In this document: in pieces, positions 47,228-59,496 of the stretch
Numbering within the stretch: the stretch's first letter is position 1
Layout: the number at the start of each line of letters is the position of its first letter
Assembly (NCBI GenBank): GCA_050084515.1
Contig: CM114275.1
Span: 8,060,001 to 8,124,000 of the forward strand
Length of the DNA stretch: 64,000 nucleotides
Direction: 5' to 3'
From: Blasia pusilla
Lineage: Eukaryota; Marchantiophyta; Marchantiopsida; Blasiales
The notes under the pieces: model-generated
Told to the model about the DNA's origin: nothing
Seen by the model: only the letters and a program-made list of their open reading frames with translations
Databases searched by the model: none
Made by a program: the position numbers and the translations under genes

Positions 47228-48300
47228 GATTGATCGGGTAACTTTTCTCTGTCTCGATCGTGTTGGCTGCAAAAGCTTTAGGATAGCCTTTGGTACACTT
47301 TTTTGTTTCCTTATCCATACATGATGCATTCGGATTTAATGGTGCACATGGCGTGTGAAGCATGCAATTAGAAACAATAGAATACAACCTTGGATGGGTA
47401 GACTGTTCGGGGATTTCTGCTGAAATGATACGATCAAAATCAGAAGTGGTATGGGCTTTATCCTTGTGTCCTCAAATAATAAGACAATGAACCTGTGGCA
47501 AACCTCTTTTTTGGAATTCCACCACATTGATGCATTCGACAACTTGACCCAATATTTTCTTTTCGATGTTACCATGAAATCTCTCCTCATCCATACAATC
47601 ATCTGAAGCTTCAATGTGTCCCTCCTCCCTAAGAGTAACATGGCCTAGTCGTTCGGGCCTTTGAGTCCCTTCGACTCTCCCAAAGGGTATTCTGACATGC
47701 CAACCTGCCTCACCATAGATAAATAATAGAAAAAATTGCAATGGAATATATGCTACATTAAGGTCAGATATGCTCTTCACTCCTCCTCCACGTAGTCGTA
47801 CAATGATATCATGATGTTCAACCTGTTCACTTCCATCACCTGGTAAAATTTCCGTAACCTCAAAAATAGTTGGTAAGTTATACCGCTTTGCATCAAAACC
47901 TCTTTTACTTGCCTTGAGAATGATCCGCATATTAAAATCACTTGCTTGAGATGCCATACAACAAAAGATCTTCTCATATGGATTGCACTCATGCAACATG
48001 TCTTGTAGCCCTTTCAAGATGTCCATGTTAAGATCTAAAGATCGAGACAAAACTCTTCCTCGATTCTCCAATTCATTTGCACTATCAAGAATATAGAGTT
48101 GAGCAAATTGGGGATGCCCCCCTATATCAGGATGTAAGGGTTCAATAGAATGATAGATCCCTCCTTGGATCTTGAAGTGTCCGATGCCATCAACTTGTTC
48201 ATTTACGTGCACACCAGTAGATGCAAGTTGAAGCGCAAAAAAGTGTGCAGAGATTGGGGTTGGAGCTGTTCGAGTTGATTCGGGTACACAAGAGATGATT
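47228..48300 (-). pseudogene. Second Helitron Rep relic
   Basis: An open frame (without ATG) from about 48298 reads ALQLASTGVHVNEQVDG, GHFKIQGGIYHSIEPL, FAQLYILDSANELENR, MLHECNPYEKIF, DIIVRLRGGGVKSISDL, FLLFIYGEAGWHVRIP and FQKRGLPQVHCLII, which is the Helitron Rep region up to the HUH motif (H-x-H here Q-V-H). After one TGA at 47478 it continues DFDRIISAEIPE, HPRLYSIVSNCMLHTPC and CTKGYPKAF to about 47230, where a GTAAGG could be a splice donor. Helicase is missing: element 1's LTR begins shortly after. Different family from the 22-26 kb Helitron. Confidence 0.85.
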
Positions 48301-48833
48301 CAAGAGCGGCAAGAACTTTTGTTGGACCTCGAGTAACTCAAGTCGGGAGTTCGATGATTCGGGAGCTGCAGGAGCTAATTCCGGAGTTGTAGGAGGACAC
48401 TTGAGACTTGGAGGAGCTAAACCCTTGAGGAGACCTGGCAGCTGCTGAAGATGCTTGAAACTTGGAGGAGTGCCTTCAACTGAGAGCTTCTGCAAGAAGC
48501 CGACTTCAACCGGCAGCTGCTCCTTGTCTTTGGTGTACCTGCAAAGCATAGAGCAGATTTGTTCGTAATCAGATAGCTAGTTCCGCTCAAAGGGTAATAC
48601 CGCATGAGGAACCAAGAACTCCTAGAGTTAACAGACACTTGTGTTAACGTCTGTACACATGAATAAAAGCTTTGCATTCGCCTCAATGTCTGCATCAAGT
48701 TCGAGTAGCTCTGACATTCTGAGAACTGGTAGAGTAACCATACACATGTTAAACAGATGCATAAATAAATCTTACTATTAAGCCTCGACAATATGGTGGC
48801 ATGGAGTAAATCGTAACCTCAAAGGTCAGTCAT

Positions 48834-48935
48834 GTTGAGCTCATTGAACCCGAGTATCTGAGTGGTGTTGAGCTCACTATCCGAGTATCTGAGTGGTGTT
48901 GAGCTCACTGTATCCGAGTATGTGAGTGATGATAT
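48834..48935. repeat. Short tandem repeat, three units of about 36 bp
   Basis: The unit GTTGAGCTCACT plus CCGAGTATCTGAGTGGT repeats three times with small changes (first unit CATTGAACCCGAG, third CTGTATCCGAGTATGTGAG). Intergenic, about 700 bp upstream of the Iojap gene. Confidence 0.8.
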
Positions 48936-49634
48936 ATGAATACAAGAGGCGTAGAGTCCCCGAAAGCTTGAAATACCATGCGAGGAAAGTTGCCTTCGAG
49001 GTGGGAAAGGGCCTCCTCATCACGATCCTAACTATCTAGGACAAAATTCGAATCCCACTTTAAAAAACAGTTACACATTGCGGCATACACAAGGAAACCC
49101 TAAAACCCTAAAGTACATGTAATATGTCTCTAAGCTCATGAAGCTCCCTGATTGGCTGAAAATGCAAGGTGTCAAAAGCTAAGCTTTTTGCGAAAGGAGA
49201 AGGCAATCTCCCATAATAGTATAAATTATGCAACGACTGGAAATTCCCCATAAATTCTTTACAGGAAAACATTGAGACGCCCTAACATGTGCTGAATATT
49301 ATGGAGGTTCCTGGAGGAGTGCTCGCGCAAAACTTAGCATTTTGAAGTGCACTTGTTCCAAACCCTAAGGTTTGTACCGAAGTCTGCCTTTGAATTCAAA
49401 AATAAAGCAAACTTGTGGTTTGCTCGTCCGCGCTCTGTCCTGAACGTAAATTCTCAGGGGAGAGGGTGACTATGATTCTCTCTTCACAGCGCTAGAAGAA
49501 GGGCCGAGACTTCTGGTAGTGAAAAGTTCCAACAATGTGGAGAGAAGAGCGGCTGCCAGAAGAGATGGCTTAAAGCGATTCCAGACAGGTTGGAATTTGA
49601 AATTGAGAGTATATGTGTGGGAACATTCGGAGGA
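48936..49634 (+). promoter_or_regulatory. Upstream region of the Iojap gene
   Basis: No coding sequence on the plus strand. A minus-strand ORF (49484-49930) runs antisense over exon 1 and has no family features. A possible TATA-like stretch lies near 49220 (AGTATAAATTATG), 400 bp upstream of the start codon; not verified. Confidence 0.35.
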
Positions 49635-52600
49635 ATGCCGCGATTGAAAGCTGCCGCACAGTTCGTGCGATTCGGTCTATCCGCCTGCTCTTCCCATCCC
49701 TGCACCAGAGATTGTGTCAAGGAACTTGCGTCTGATCTTGTGGCCGGAAAACGGCAGATTGGAAGTAGGAGATCACCGATTCTCTTAACAATATACAACA
49801 GTCTGGAATCTTTAGGAACCCAACGTGAGAGGCTGCACTCCAGGGCAGGAGTCGGATGGCCGTGGGAGAGGAGAGGTAAAGACAGAGTTGCGCCGCAGTC
49901 CTTTGCTGAAAGACCTCGTTGTTTGAGCACCTCTGCGTTTTCGTCGAAGGAGATTGCAACGGCGGAGGATCATGAATCGTCTGTGGTGTTTTCCGATGCA
50001 TTCATCCCACAACCTCATCATCAAGTAGGAGAAGGAATTTCGGATCCAAATGACATGCGGAACCAGGTTCCTCTTGATGGCGAACGCGAGTTGTCTAGGG
50101 TCTCCATGGCGGATGTTCGCACCTCAACTTCTAACGAAGCTCAAATGATTGGTCATATTCAAGAGCCGATGGACGAAGCTGAATCGAGACTTTCGGAGCT
50201 TGAAATTGAGGACTCTGAGTGGATAATTACGGAAATGGATCACGTTTCGTTTGAATCTTCAGAAATCGAGGTTTTAAATGTTGGTGACCAAGGTTCTGAA
50301 TCGGAGCATGATTCTGCAAGTGAAGTTTTTGAAATGCCGCGAAATGTGAGTCGGGATGGATAGGCCCCGTTCTTCCCTTTCAAATTGATGTGACCAACCT
50401 GAGACGGCGAATTCCGTGGTAGCCCCGGGCTTGTGAGAGTTCTTCGGTTCTGAGAAGTAGAGGATTAATATGAAATTGAGCGAAGCTGACTTTTTTCTCT
50501 CGGTTTTAGATTGCCATGTTGAAACTTGGCTAATGTGTTCAGGCTGCGTGCAGAGCGATTTAGCGCTTGAGCTCCAAGAGATGAAGAAACCTCACGAAGA
50601 TCAACAGGGGCGCCCATATCTACACGTATTAACAGTGCCCGAGATTCAAGAGATTTTGGAGAAAGCGAGGGGCAAGGATGTGAAGGTGCTCTACGTGCGA
50701 GATTCATGTGAATGGACTGACCATATTATCATTGCGTCTGGTCGATCCACGCGCCATCTTCGTGGAATGGCTGACGCTATTGTTTACAAGGTACTTGTTT
50801 GTCTATTGAGAGAAAGTATGTGTATGGTTCCTTATTCACATCCCTTGGACAGCATATTCAGAGAGCTATTCTGGTCTTCAATTCAGTGGCGAGCGTGGGA
50901 AACTAGATAGTAAGTTTAAAGGTATGGCTTGCTTGAATTTGCCTGCCTTTCACCTGGATCAGCCTCCATCCTCCTGCTGTTTGAGGTGGAACTCTTTGTA
51001 TTGCCCGTTTCGCACGTTAAGATTCTAGAGCTACGTGCTTGAAAATTACGAAAAGAGCTGAACATGTTTCCTGGCTTTATAGGTTAAGCAACGATCAGAA
51101 AATGTCGGCCCAAACGTCTACCCGATTGTGGAGGGCAGGGAGGCAGAGCAGTGGATGGCTGTTGATTGTGGTAAGGACATTACAGAGTCTGTTCACTTAC
51201 TACCTTACCGATGTTGGCCTAAAACTACCGTGTGTTCGAACGAGAGCATGGATTTCGTGGTTCGTGTGGCAATTTTTGGACATGCTTTTGGATTTTACAA
51301 GATTAATTGTAAGATTGATGACGGCAGGTTACCTCCACGATTGCTTTAAACATGACCACTGCATGGAGTTCAAGGTGCTTGATGCAATGGTCCTGTATTA
51401 AGCCTGATTTACCATCAAAAATTAGACATTACGCATGTGACTTTTTTCCTGCCAGACGCAAATTCTTTGACTTGCACCTTCTTAAAACAAGAATTGTGCT
51501 GCTTCATGCCCTTAGTGATTTCATGACAATCAGTCTCAATCAGAGTTTCCAGCTTGGCAGTAGATGGTTTGAGAATTGGCATGAAAGAACTGATTTCTAC
51601 TCTGATCCACGGTCGGGAAAACAAAACAAAGCAGATGTGGATCTGCCATCCGAAGTGACCACCACCTGCTGACTCCTATCTTCAATTTTTTCTTTTGACA
51701 GGGCCCACTTATTGTCAGTCTTCCCTAAAGAATATTTCTGGGGAAAATCTCCAGGGCTCAAGTTAGTACTATTTATGGGATGTCTACAAAAATAATTTCT
51801 GAAACAGAGGAAGAAGTCCCAGCAGCAATTGTACTGCGAACTTTTAAGAGTCTCTCATCGTTGTAGTGTATTCCACTACGTGAGTTACTATGGTGACATT
51901 TGTTGGAGTATCTGATAGGATGTTGTGGAAGGTCCGTAAAGTACTAAATTGATAAAATAGAGTTCACTACGTAGAGTTGTGCTGCGGTGAGAGCAGTTGA
52001 CCTACTGAAACTCCTCGTGATTGGATTGTATTAGAGAAGGTCTAGTAGCACTAACAAATTAGAGTAGAGGTGTGAGCCTGGCAGAAATTGCGTTTCTTTA
52101 AAATCAATCCAAAATGAAGAGAAACACAAAACACTTCGGTGTCATTTGAAATCAAAGTACTTTAAGGAGTGCAAGTAATGACTTTTTAATGTCGGAAGCT
52201 AGCCGATAAACTAAGCCGCATTGGAACTCGATGTCCAAGTTTGCTCAAGGTCCTGCCCTGAAGAAGACAGTAAGTAAAATTATTGGGAAAATCATATCCT
52301 CTTTACAGGCAAACCGAACCAGTAATACGTTCACCTAGCTCACTTGCCAAAGGGAAATTTTCCTGATGGAACGGAAGCAAGTGAACCATATGTGAAAGGT
52401 GAAGACATCGTGGAACACGGCTGGGTTATTGAAGTGGGAATTAAAACGTGAAGCCTCATCCATGTGGTTCATACACAGCGATAGAGTTGGTACAGTAGTT
52501 TCTTATTCACATGATATGGACTCAATTTTTCATTAGCAATTCAAAGCTGAAAGATTCTGTACGGGGATGACTGACAGAATTGTATGTGGAAAGCATTCGG

Positions 52601-52864
52601 TGCATCACCAACTGTCATATGATCATACTACTACCTCTCCCTTGTTTCTTGCCTCCTGTACCAGGGAAGGCAAGGGGGCTTGCTTGTTGCTGTTTTTGGT
52701 GTATAGGCATCTTTTGTCATATTTATGTTTCTCTCATTTTTCTTTGGGTTTTTTTCCCAGGTAGCATTACAGTCCACTTGTTTCTCGAAGAAGCTCGGAG
52801 CTACTACAATTTGGAAGAACTGTGGAGGAAAAAGAAGAACCCTAAACTCATTGAAAGCTACTGA
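49635..52864 (+). CDS. Organellar Iojap/RsfS ribosome-silencing factor, four exons
   Basis: Proposed exons: 49635-50345, 50554-50790, 51083-51170, 52761-52864 (TGA). Introns are GT-AG and phases fit; the product is about 379 residues. The RsfS domain is at about 262-370: LTVPEIQEILEKARGKDVKV, DSCEWTDHIIIASGRSTRHL, RGMADAIVYK, EGREAEQWMAVDCG and HLFLEEARSYYNLEELW. Bacterial RsfS binds ribosomal protein uL14 (L14) and blocks subunit joining; plant homologues act in chloroplasts or mitochondria. The first 100 residues are Arg-rich and almost free of acid at the start (MPRLKAAAQFVRFGL), with RCLSTSAFSS at 95-104 resembling a presequence cleavage site, so mitochondrial import is likely. Residues 105-237 are an acidic, Ser/Glu-rich extension of unknown role, longer than usual. 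The exon 1/2 junction is least certain; AGs at 50509 and 50542 are alternatives. The ATG at 49635 is the first in frame. Confidence 0.88.
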
Positions 52865-54123
52865 GCAGAATTTGTGAATTTGACCTACAGGATGGTTCAT
52901 TTGTCCTCTGCATGCAACAGGTATCACACGTGGCATACGAAGGAACTAGAGTCAGTGGGAAGCACTGCTCAACGAGGTTGCCGTCCACACAATTGATCAT
53001 CCTGGTCTTACAGATTCCTATAATGAACATCTCTTCGATCAAGTCTCTCCCAACCTTAAGTCGGAAGCTTTACAGTGATGCAAATTTCCCTAGTTGATGA
53101 CTCTGAGAATTCGAGTTGGAAAGCGTCACTTGAGTTCCATCTTTGGGCTGGCAAGATTCTGAAAGTGTAGCAGCGAAGGTTTTATCCGCCCCACAGAGGA
53201 GTGTGTACACCCATGTTTTCTCATCCATGGATATTAATTATCTGCACACATCGCTTGGCTACCTTGCGATCTGCAATGAGCGTCTTGTACTTACTAGTTG
53301 TCCCTGCTGTCGTTTGTGGTTTTTCGGCATGTAAGTCTTCTGTTTGATCAGATTACAAGCCCTTTATCTTGAGGTTTTCTATGTGGCCACAGGTCTAGAA
53401 ACTTAAGTTTTCCAAATCTTTGGGTTGGTTTTCAGATGGAGATCTGATTCCAGTGTCGATACGTATGGTAAAATTGCAATTGCACTTCATTGATTGTACA
53501 AGCATATGATCATATTACTAAGTCTATCAAATTGAGGATCACGCACTCGCAAGGTAAACTACGAGCAATTATTCTAATAAGCTGCAGAGTCGGCTGAATG
53601 TGTACCCGTATAAATGGTTCGATAACAAAGGCACTGCGTAGAGAATTACCATGTAGGCTGGTAGGCTTCTATGCGTTGACAGCAAAAGCATGGGTTTCTC
53701 GTCTTGCTGGTTTCAGTGGTACTGAATATCGCCCGAAATGGTCTCCCGTATGCACGTTTAGAAATCCGCCCTAGAGGATCCCATGGCTGTAGCATCTTCA
53801 CGAACCAGGGGCGTCCAAAATTTTGGAGAAATGAGCCTGTATCGTACAATGGTAAAATGATTTCTTCTGTTATCCGTGGCTGTTCATGGGATCCGGCTCC
53901 AAGTGCAACAAATCACTCCGGGTTTTATTGGAACCTCATGGGGCCTCTTGTACATCTCTGTACTGGACTCTCTCTCTTCTACATTGATAGTATTTTCTAG
54001 CGATCTTCTGGTCTCATACATTTCTGCCGATCTCAAGAATGTGCATCTGGCTCTTAAATCAGTACCAGGATGGATACATTCCATGTGACGATAGATAATA
54101 CAGAGGGTTTGATCAATATTTTG
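52865..54123. other. Downstream of Iojap, no recognised gene
   Basis: The first few hundred bases should include the Iojap 3' UTR. A plus-strand ORF at 53704-54000 (98 codons; GLPYARLEIRPRGSHGCSIF) and shorter ORFs on both strands lack any domain I recognise and probably are chance. Confidence 0.35.
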
Positions 54124-54297
54124 TCACACATCTGGTAACTTATTCGAAATCTGTGGATGGGCTCCGTGGCCTCCGGAGCACTCGTTCCTCAACGCGAGAA
54201 ACTCCGGAAACAATTGCTTCTCGTAGCCCCCGATGAACAGGTCCGTCAGAGTCCAGAAGCTCTCAAGAAGTTGCCGCACGTATCGCTCTGCGTTGGC
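54124..54297 (-). pseudogene. Possible exon or gene fragment, unidentified
   Basis: A 58-codon frame without ATG, read ERYVRQLLESFWTLTDLFIG then GYEKQLFPEFLALRNECSGG, ending TGA at 54124-54126. It is preceded by a TAA and a possible splice acceptor (GCCAACGCAG). Composition and codon choice look protein-like (amphipathic, aromatic), unlike the opposite-strand ORF 54157-54381. No family recognised. It could be the terminal exon of a lost gene or chance. Confidence 0.3.
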
Positions 54298-54589
54298 TTA
54301 CAGATCGACACCCCGCATTCGCCACCATTCCGAGGAATTCCAAGTGGGTATTCCATGCGAGTAACTAATGACGTCCAGTAACCGCAGATTCCAGTTGTTT
54401 CCGCTTCGGTATCGTCAATTCTTACCGAAGAATGAATGCTATGCAGGACCTGTACGCGTTACAAACTCTAACCTTTTTTTCCAGTTTCGCCCTCGACCTC
54501 TATTATGCGGTTCCAGTCCCCCTTTGTTTTATTCTGGATGGGTTTTGCATCACCCTTTTTTTTTTAGCCTCTTTTGTTTAAAGCTATAC

Positions 54590-54635
54590 TGCGGTTAAAG
54601 CTTTTGGAGGGCGAACTCCAAAAGCTTTAACCGCA
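54590..54635. repeat. Perfect hairpin, 20-bp stem, 6-bp loop
   Basis: The left arm TGCGGTTAAAGCTTTTGGAG (54590-54609) is exactly complementary to 54616-54635. It is not followed by a T-run and lies outside recognised genes. Confidence 0.9.
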
Positions 54636-54930
54636 TTGGCAGTTACACTCTATGACCACATCGGCAGCCGCACTTATTGAGCGACACTTCAGATCTCTGG
54701 ACAATAGGCCAAGCAGCGTGACGAGAATCCTCACTTTCCACGTGAGTGGAAGTGGGGATTGAAATTGTCATGTTTCCCCGCGGAGTCACCATAGCGCGTC
54801 GCTCTTGTCGTGTTCGGGATGAATTATATGAACTACTCAGATCCGTCTACCGAATCGCGAACAACCTTCCGCTCCCGCGCTCAGCGGGTTGCGCAACAAA
54901 AGTCTCTTTTCCTTCGACGCACATGTTAAT

Positions 54931-54954
54931 GTTCGATCGTTCGTTCGTTCGTTC
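54931..54954. repeat. GTTC microsatellite
   Basis: GTTC units repeated with one interruption (GTTCGATC then GTTC four times). Confidence 0.85.
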
Positions 54955-55019
54955 ACGAGATTGCTCCACTGTGCGCCCCCTTGCCTCGTGAGTTTCTTTC
55001 GATTATTCTTTGCTCTCAA

Positions 55020-58000
55020 CAACTTTAGGTGACTTTCCGAATAACCGAGCTATGAGTCATCGGCCGCTCTGCTCGAGGGCTAGCTCTCTAACGAGCTCAA
55101 CAACCTGACTCAATAAAACAGGTAGGTGGCTCGCTGAAAACCACTTCAATGTCGTGACACAGGAATTGTTCAAACGTGACATACAGACAGACAGCGCTTG
55201 GGTGTCCTACGCAGATACGAGTCAAGTAAATTCCTAAAGGAGAACCGTGCACTTTTCCGTAAAGCTTGCAACATCTGCATTGTTCAAATGCAGTCTTCCG
55301 TGTTTCTGCGCAGGATAATGCAGAATAAACCTCCCTAGTGATGATATTGGAATGCGGGGTGGTTCCTGTAACTAAGTTGTTGCCATGTTTGGGGTGTGCC
55401 TTTCATTTGGTTAGGGGACTTCCATAGTGGAGGTGCCCGAAAATTTTAGGGGAAACATAAAGAACGTATTGCTATTTAATTTTAATAACAGAGTATAGTG
55501 GTCTTCAATTTTATTTTATTTTTAAAATGAATTATGGTCTTCTTTTCTTTTCCTATTTTATGTAATTGTCTTCTCTTGACTTAACTTCTTCTTTTTAAGT
55601 GACATGGGTCAACATCATAAGAACCCTTGGAGGGCAGTGTCAACATGGGAAGAAGATTTTCTCTAACCCATCCTCTTTTAATTATATAGATAGACATATG
55701 TCCTACCATTCCGATTCGCAAAAGTTTGTTGATGACGAATCTCCACATATTGTTATTCCACTCGATCCATCACCATTAAATGCACAATTGTTTTCCCTAC
55801 TATCCATTATTTTGATTTATAGTATAAAGATGTTATTTTTTTTCCATTGAGATCCTTGAGGGTTTTTTATTACAAGTGTGGAAATTCTCAACATATTGTT
55901 ATGGCCCTCTAGGTATCACCATCAAAAAAATCAACAATGGATTTCCCTCCTTCCCAATATTTTAAATGCCTTTATGAATTACAATTCAATGGGTGTACCC
56001 CTAATAGCTATGCTAATATGTTGATTCATAGTTCATCCGAAATACCATGAACAATATTGGATGGCAACTTGTGGAAACCCTAGAGTAGAATGTGTCATAT
56101 AGTGACCAAATAGGGCATATTGGCGACACCCTGGGCAAGCATATAAGATAGGAAGTTTGGCTCCTCCCCAAGTCCTAGTTTTCCTCTCTTTATTTTCCTG
56201 CTAACAAATATGTTAAAACACATCCCCCAAAAATTTTGTGCCATGAGAAACTATTTCTTATATGATTTCATATATACTATGTCAAAATGATTACAATATG
56301 GAGAAAAAATAGCCATCCAGATGATTTCCATTTTGTGAATATATGGCATACCCCTCATAAGTTTGAAACTTGGATGTGACTTCCTAGAAGCATTCCCTTT
56401 AATTACCCTTCCCCACACACACTAGTAAATGTTGAGAGAACATTCGATCAACAAATGACAAAGAAACACCATAGACAAACACATATATGTGCTTCACTTC
56501 TATAAGAAGCTACATTCACATATAGCCAATTTGGAGTTTTTATTACAAGAGATGAAGCTACACAAATTATCAACATACCATGAGGCCTTTGATTCCAACT
56601 CTAGAAACTAGTAAAAGCTAGAATCAAGAATAAAGTAGAATAGAGTCAAGCCAAAATAAAATCCATAACCAAGGTCCTTGTACACACTCTAGGGTCTTGA
56701 TCATTCAGTGACCTCTCACTCAAGAATGATCATCAATCGTCATCAACCTTTTGGTCAAACTTCAAGAGTCATAACGGATTATTCCTTCATTCAAATCTCA
56801 ATCACCCTTTGGTCAAAAAAGCCAGCTCTAGATATATCTCAATTAAATTTTGGCATACGATCATATATCCTATATTACGAGACATCTCTTTCAAGAGCAA
56901 ACACCTCCTGGTTGGACACGTATCCTCTATGGTGGTCATGGTTGCACAAAAATGGACAAGTCCTTCCTTAAGACGGACATGGACGGACAAGCCCGGACAT
57001 GTCCACGGACATAGGTTCCAAGAGGTGGGACCCACACTTATAGTCCATGATGGAAGGCAAGGCAAGGATACGTCGAGCAATGAGGGAGGAGGGAGTGGAG
57101 GTGGAGGGAGGAAGAAACGGAGGAGTATGGAACACAAAGACAAGTAAGGGGAAGGAGAAAGAAGGGAAAGGTGGGGCCCATATTGATAAGTCCTTCCATA
57201 GGACGGACATAAGTCCACGAACATGGACATGTCCACGGACACGGACTTTGTCCACATACAACCTTGACGGTGTTCCCCTACTCCAACACCTATGCCATCT
57301 AACTTAACTCGTTTAGTCTCATTTAATTAGGGTAGAGTAAATAGTGTACTTATAATTATTGGGGTCACTTTGAGGGGTCGTCTGAAGTACTCGATGTTTT
57401 AATGATGGGTAATTTAAACTATCTATCATTTCTCTAACTCATCCATTGCACAGGCATCAACTAGTATAATAGTAAGATCTAGTAAGGTGTAACCCATGAT
57501 ATACACGGTAGAGAGAACTCCTCTCTAATAAAGTTCCTAGCATGTTTGGTTAGAATAGATTTTTATTTATTTCAGTCATGTATTAGTTTACCATCAATCA
57601 AAGCCATTAGACTTAATGCCAAAGGAAGTTAATGAAACTTAGACATCGTCAATATATGAGTCTTCAATCATAGCTCTGTGGGCAAGGGTTGTGCAAATAA
57701 CTCTGTAGATACAATGGTGGGAATCCTTTCCAATGTACAAGCACCTAAACACAAAAAAATGTGTTTAATAACTAATGTCTATATTATGATGACAAGATAA
57801 GAAATGATAAATAAAATAATCAATATTTGAAATTCAACATGAAAGGAGAAAAGGGGAGATAAAGAGAAGAATTTTTTTAAGGGTAAGAGGGAGGATCTGA
57901 TGAATTATTTTTCCAATCAAGAAAATGTGGAATGGGGATCAAGGCTCCAACGCTTTTTTAGGATAATCCAAATTTTTTGTTGTGGTTTATTCACCTACTA

Positions 58001-59496
58001 AATTTTGGAATTTTTTTCCTAGTCTCTCCTGAAAGCATGTTTCACCTTTCTTGGTTTAAGTTAAGGTTTTGTTTATTAGCTCAATCATGTTAACGCCTAA
58101 TTTCCTCCCAGTTATTTTTTTGTTCAAAGATTTTAAAATAAGTACAATATTTAGAAAAGGAAAGCAAAGGTCGCGTGGAGAGGTTACTAAAATTTTCTCA
58201 AAATGTGGATGTTTCTTGTTTGTGCATTGCACAAGCATGGCAACTAGACATAATCGTAAGAGAGTATAATAAGGAACTAGTTCAATATTCTGCAAGTTTT
58301 AAGCCAAGTACTCATTTAACGATCTTCATCAACTCACAAGTTCATCTTTTCTTGGAATTCTACAAAGAAACCCCCACTCAAAAAAAACTGAAAAAAATAA
58401 AATCTGCACTCTAGAAAATGAGTTTGCAACTTTTCAATATTTCACAAGAATAAATATTTTAATTCCATCTTTCTTATTACTCTCAAGTAAGACTATGCAT
58501 ACCCTAGGAACACCGCAAGTAGTGGCTAATCTCAAGAAACCTTATGCACATCCCACCACTTCTCAAGAATTTTGCTATAAAAAATTATCATGCGAAAAAG
58601 AAATTGCTAGAAATATTATGCAACTACTAAAATGTTTTTGGAGACATCATGATAGGAGAGTAATATTGGAGGCAATTGCAAGGATAATCTTTCCTAATAT
58701 TTGGTAGATACGAAGGAATCAATAAGCTAGTGAACTTCAAGGCCCCAACCAAGTAGAGGGAAGAGAAAAAGGAAATGTCCATAAACTAACCCACCCTCAT
58801 CAATTGAAGAAATGACATCAACAACTATGGAAATACAATCATCAAAAAGGGGATGTTTAGTAATGGCCTCTCCAATAGCTAAAGCACATTGCACACCTCA
58901 AAATTGTATTATATTTGGTAAAAAGCAATAGAGATCCATATTCTATATAGAAGAGCACAACAAAGAAAGAAAGAAAAATTTTAATTCCTTGAATGGAGAA
59001 GATGAGCAATCTCGAAAAAAGAAAAAGCATCAAACCTCTCATCCATAATATTAAATCATGCATAGCATTATGAATGGCTATCCTCTCATCCCCAGCTAAT
59101 AGTGCAAGATGCACACCATAGATTCAAAACTCCAACAACACTAATAATGCATTAAATCAATCATCGACAATTGGGGAAGGTCAAATGGAGCCACATTGTT
59201 GTAGTGAAAGGGTAACCAATAACAAAAAAATTGTCAAAATGACACAAAAAAAGCCAACCCATAAGCTTACCCTCTTGGCTGAGCAAGAGTTAATATGAGC
59301 ATAACTCTCTATAAGATGACATTTGCATGAGATATGGTGGCTCCATCTCTTTTCATTCAATGAGGATTATGACTCTTTCTCCATTTTCTTTCTACTTTTC
59401 TTTCGTTAGCAGAAGTTTTAGGATTTTTTAATGGAAATTTCTTTTGAGGCAATGTTGAGAAGAGGGATGAAGAAGAGAATTTCCCTCCACAAAGAG
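55020..59496. other. AT-rich intergenic sequence
   Basis: No recognised gene. 56950-57005 and 57185-57250 each hold clusters of the palindromic word GGACATGTCC and GGACGGACA repeats, with a purine-rich block (57045-57165) between. A 25-base word (AGTTAATGAAACTTAGACAT plus CGTCA) at 57627-57651 recurs exactly at 60946-60970. Short ORFs (58495-58707, 58857-59114) have no domain. Confidence 0.4.

Noticed and set aside
48834-48935. CRISPR-like repeats
   Set aside because: Units are contiguous without unique spacers and the genome is a plant's; a simple minisatellite.
49590-49634. Upstream extension of the Iojap protein
   Set aside because: The frame is open upstream of 49635, but the first codon there is TTG; the first ATG at 49635 starts a typical Arg-rich targeting peptide.
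7558-52864. Functional link between the NAC gene and the Iojap gene
   Set aside because: Some NTL factors relay mitochondrial stress, but the two genes are 39 kb apart, on opposite strands and separated by transposons. Adjacency gives no evidence of joint function.
53704-54000. 98-codon plus-strand ORF as a gene
   Set aside because: No domain, no upstream splice or promoter evidence that I could see; probably chance.
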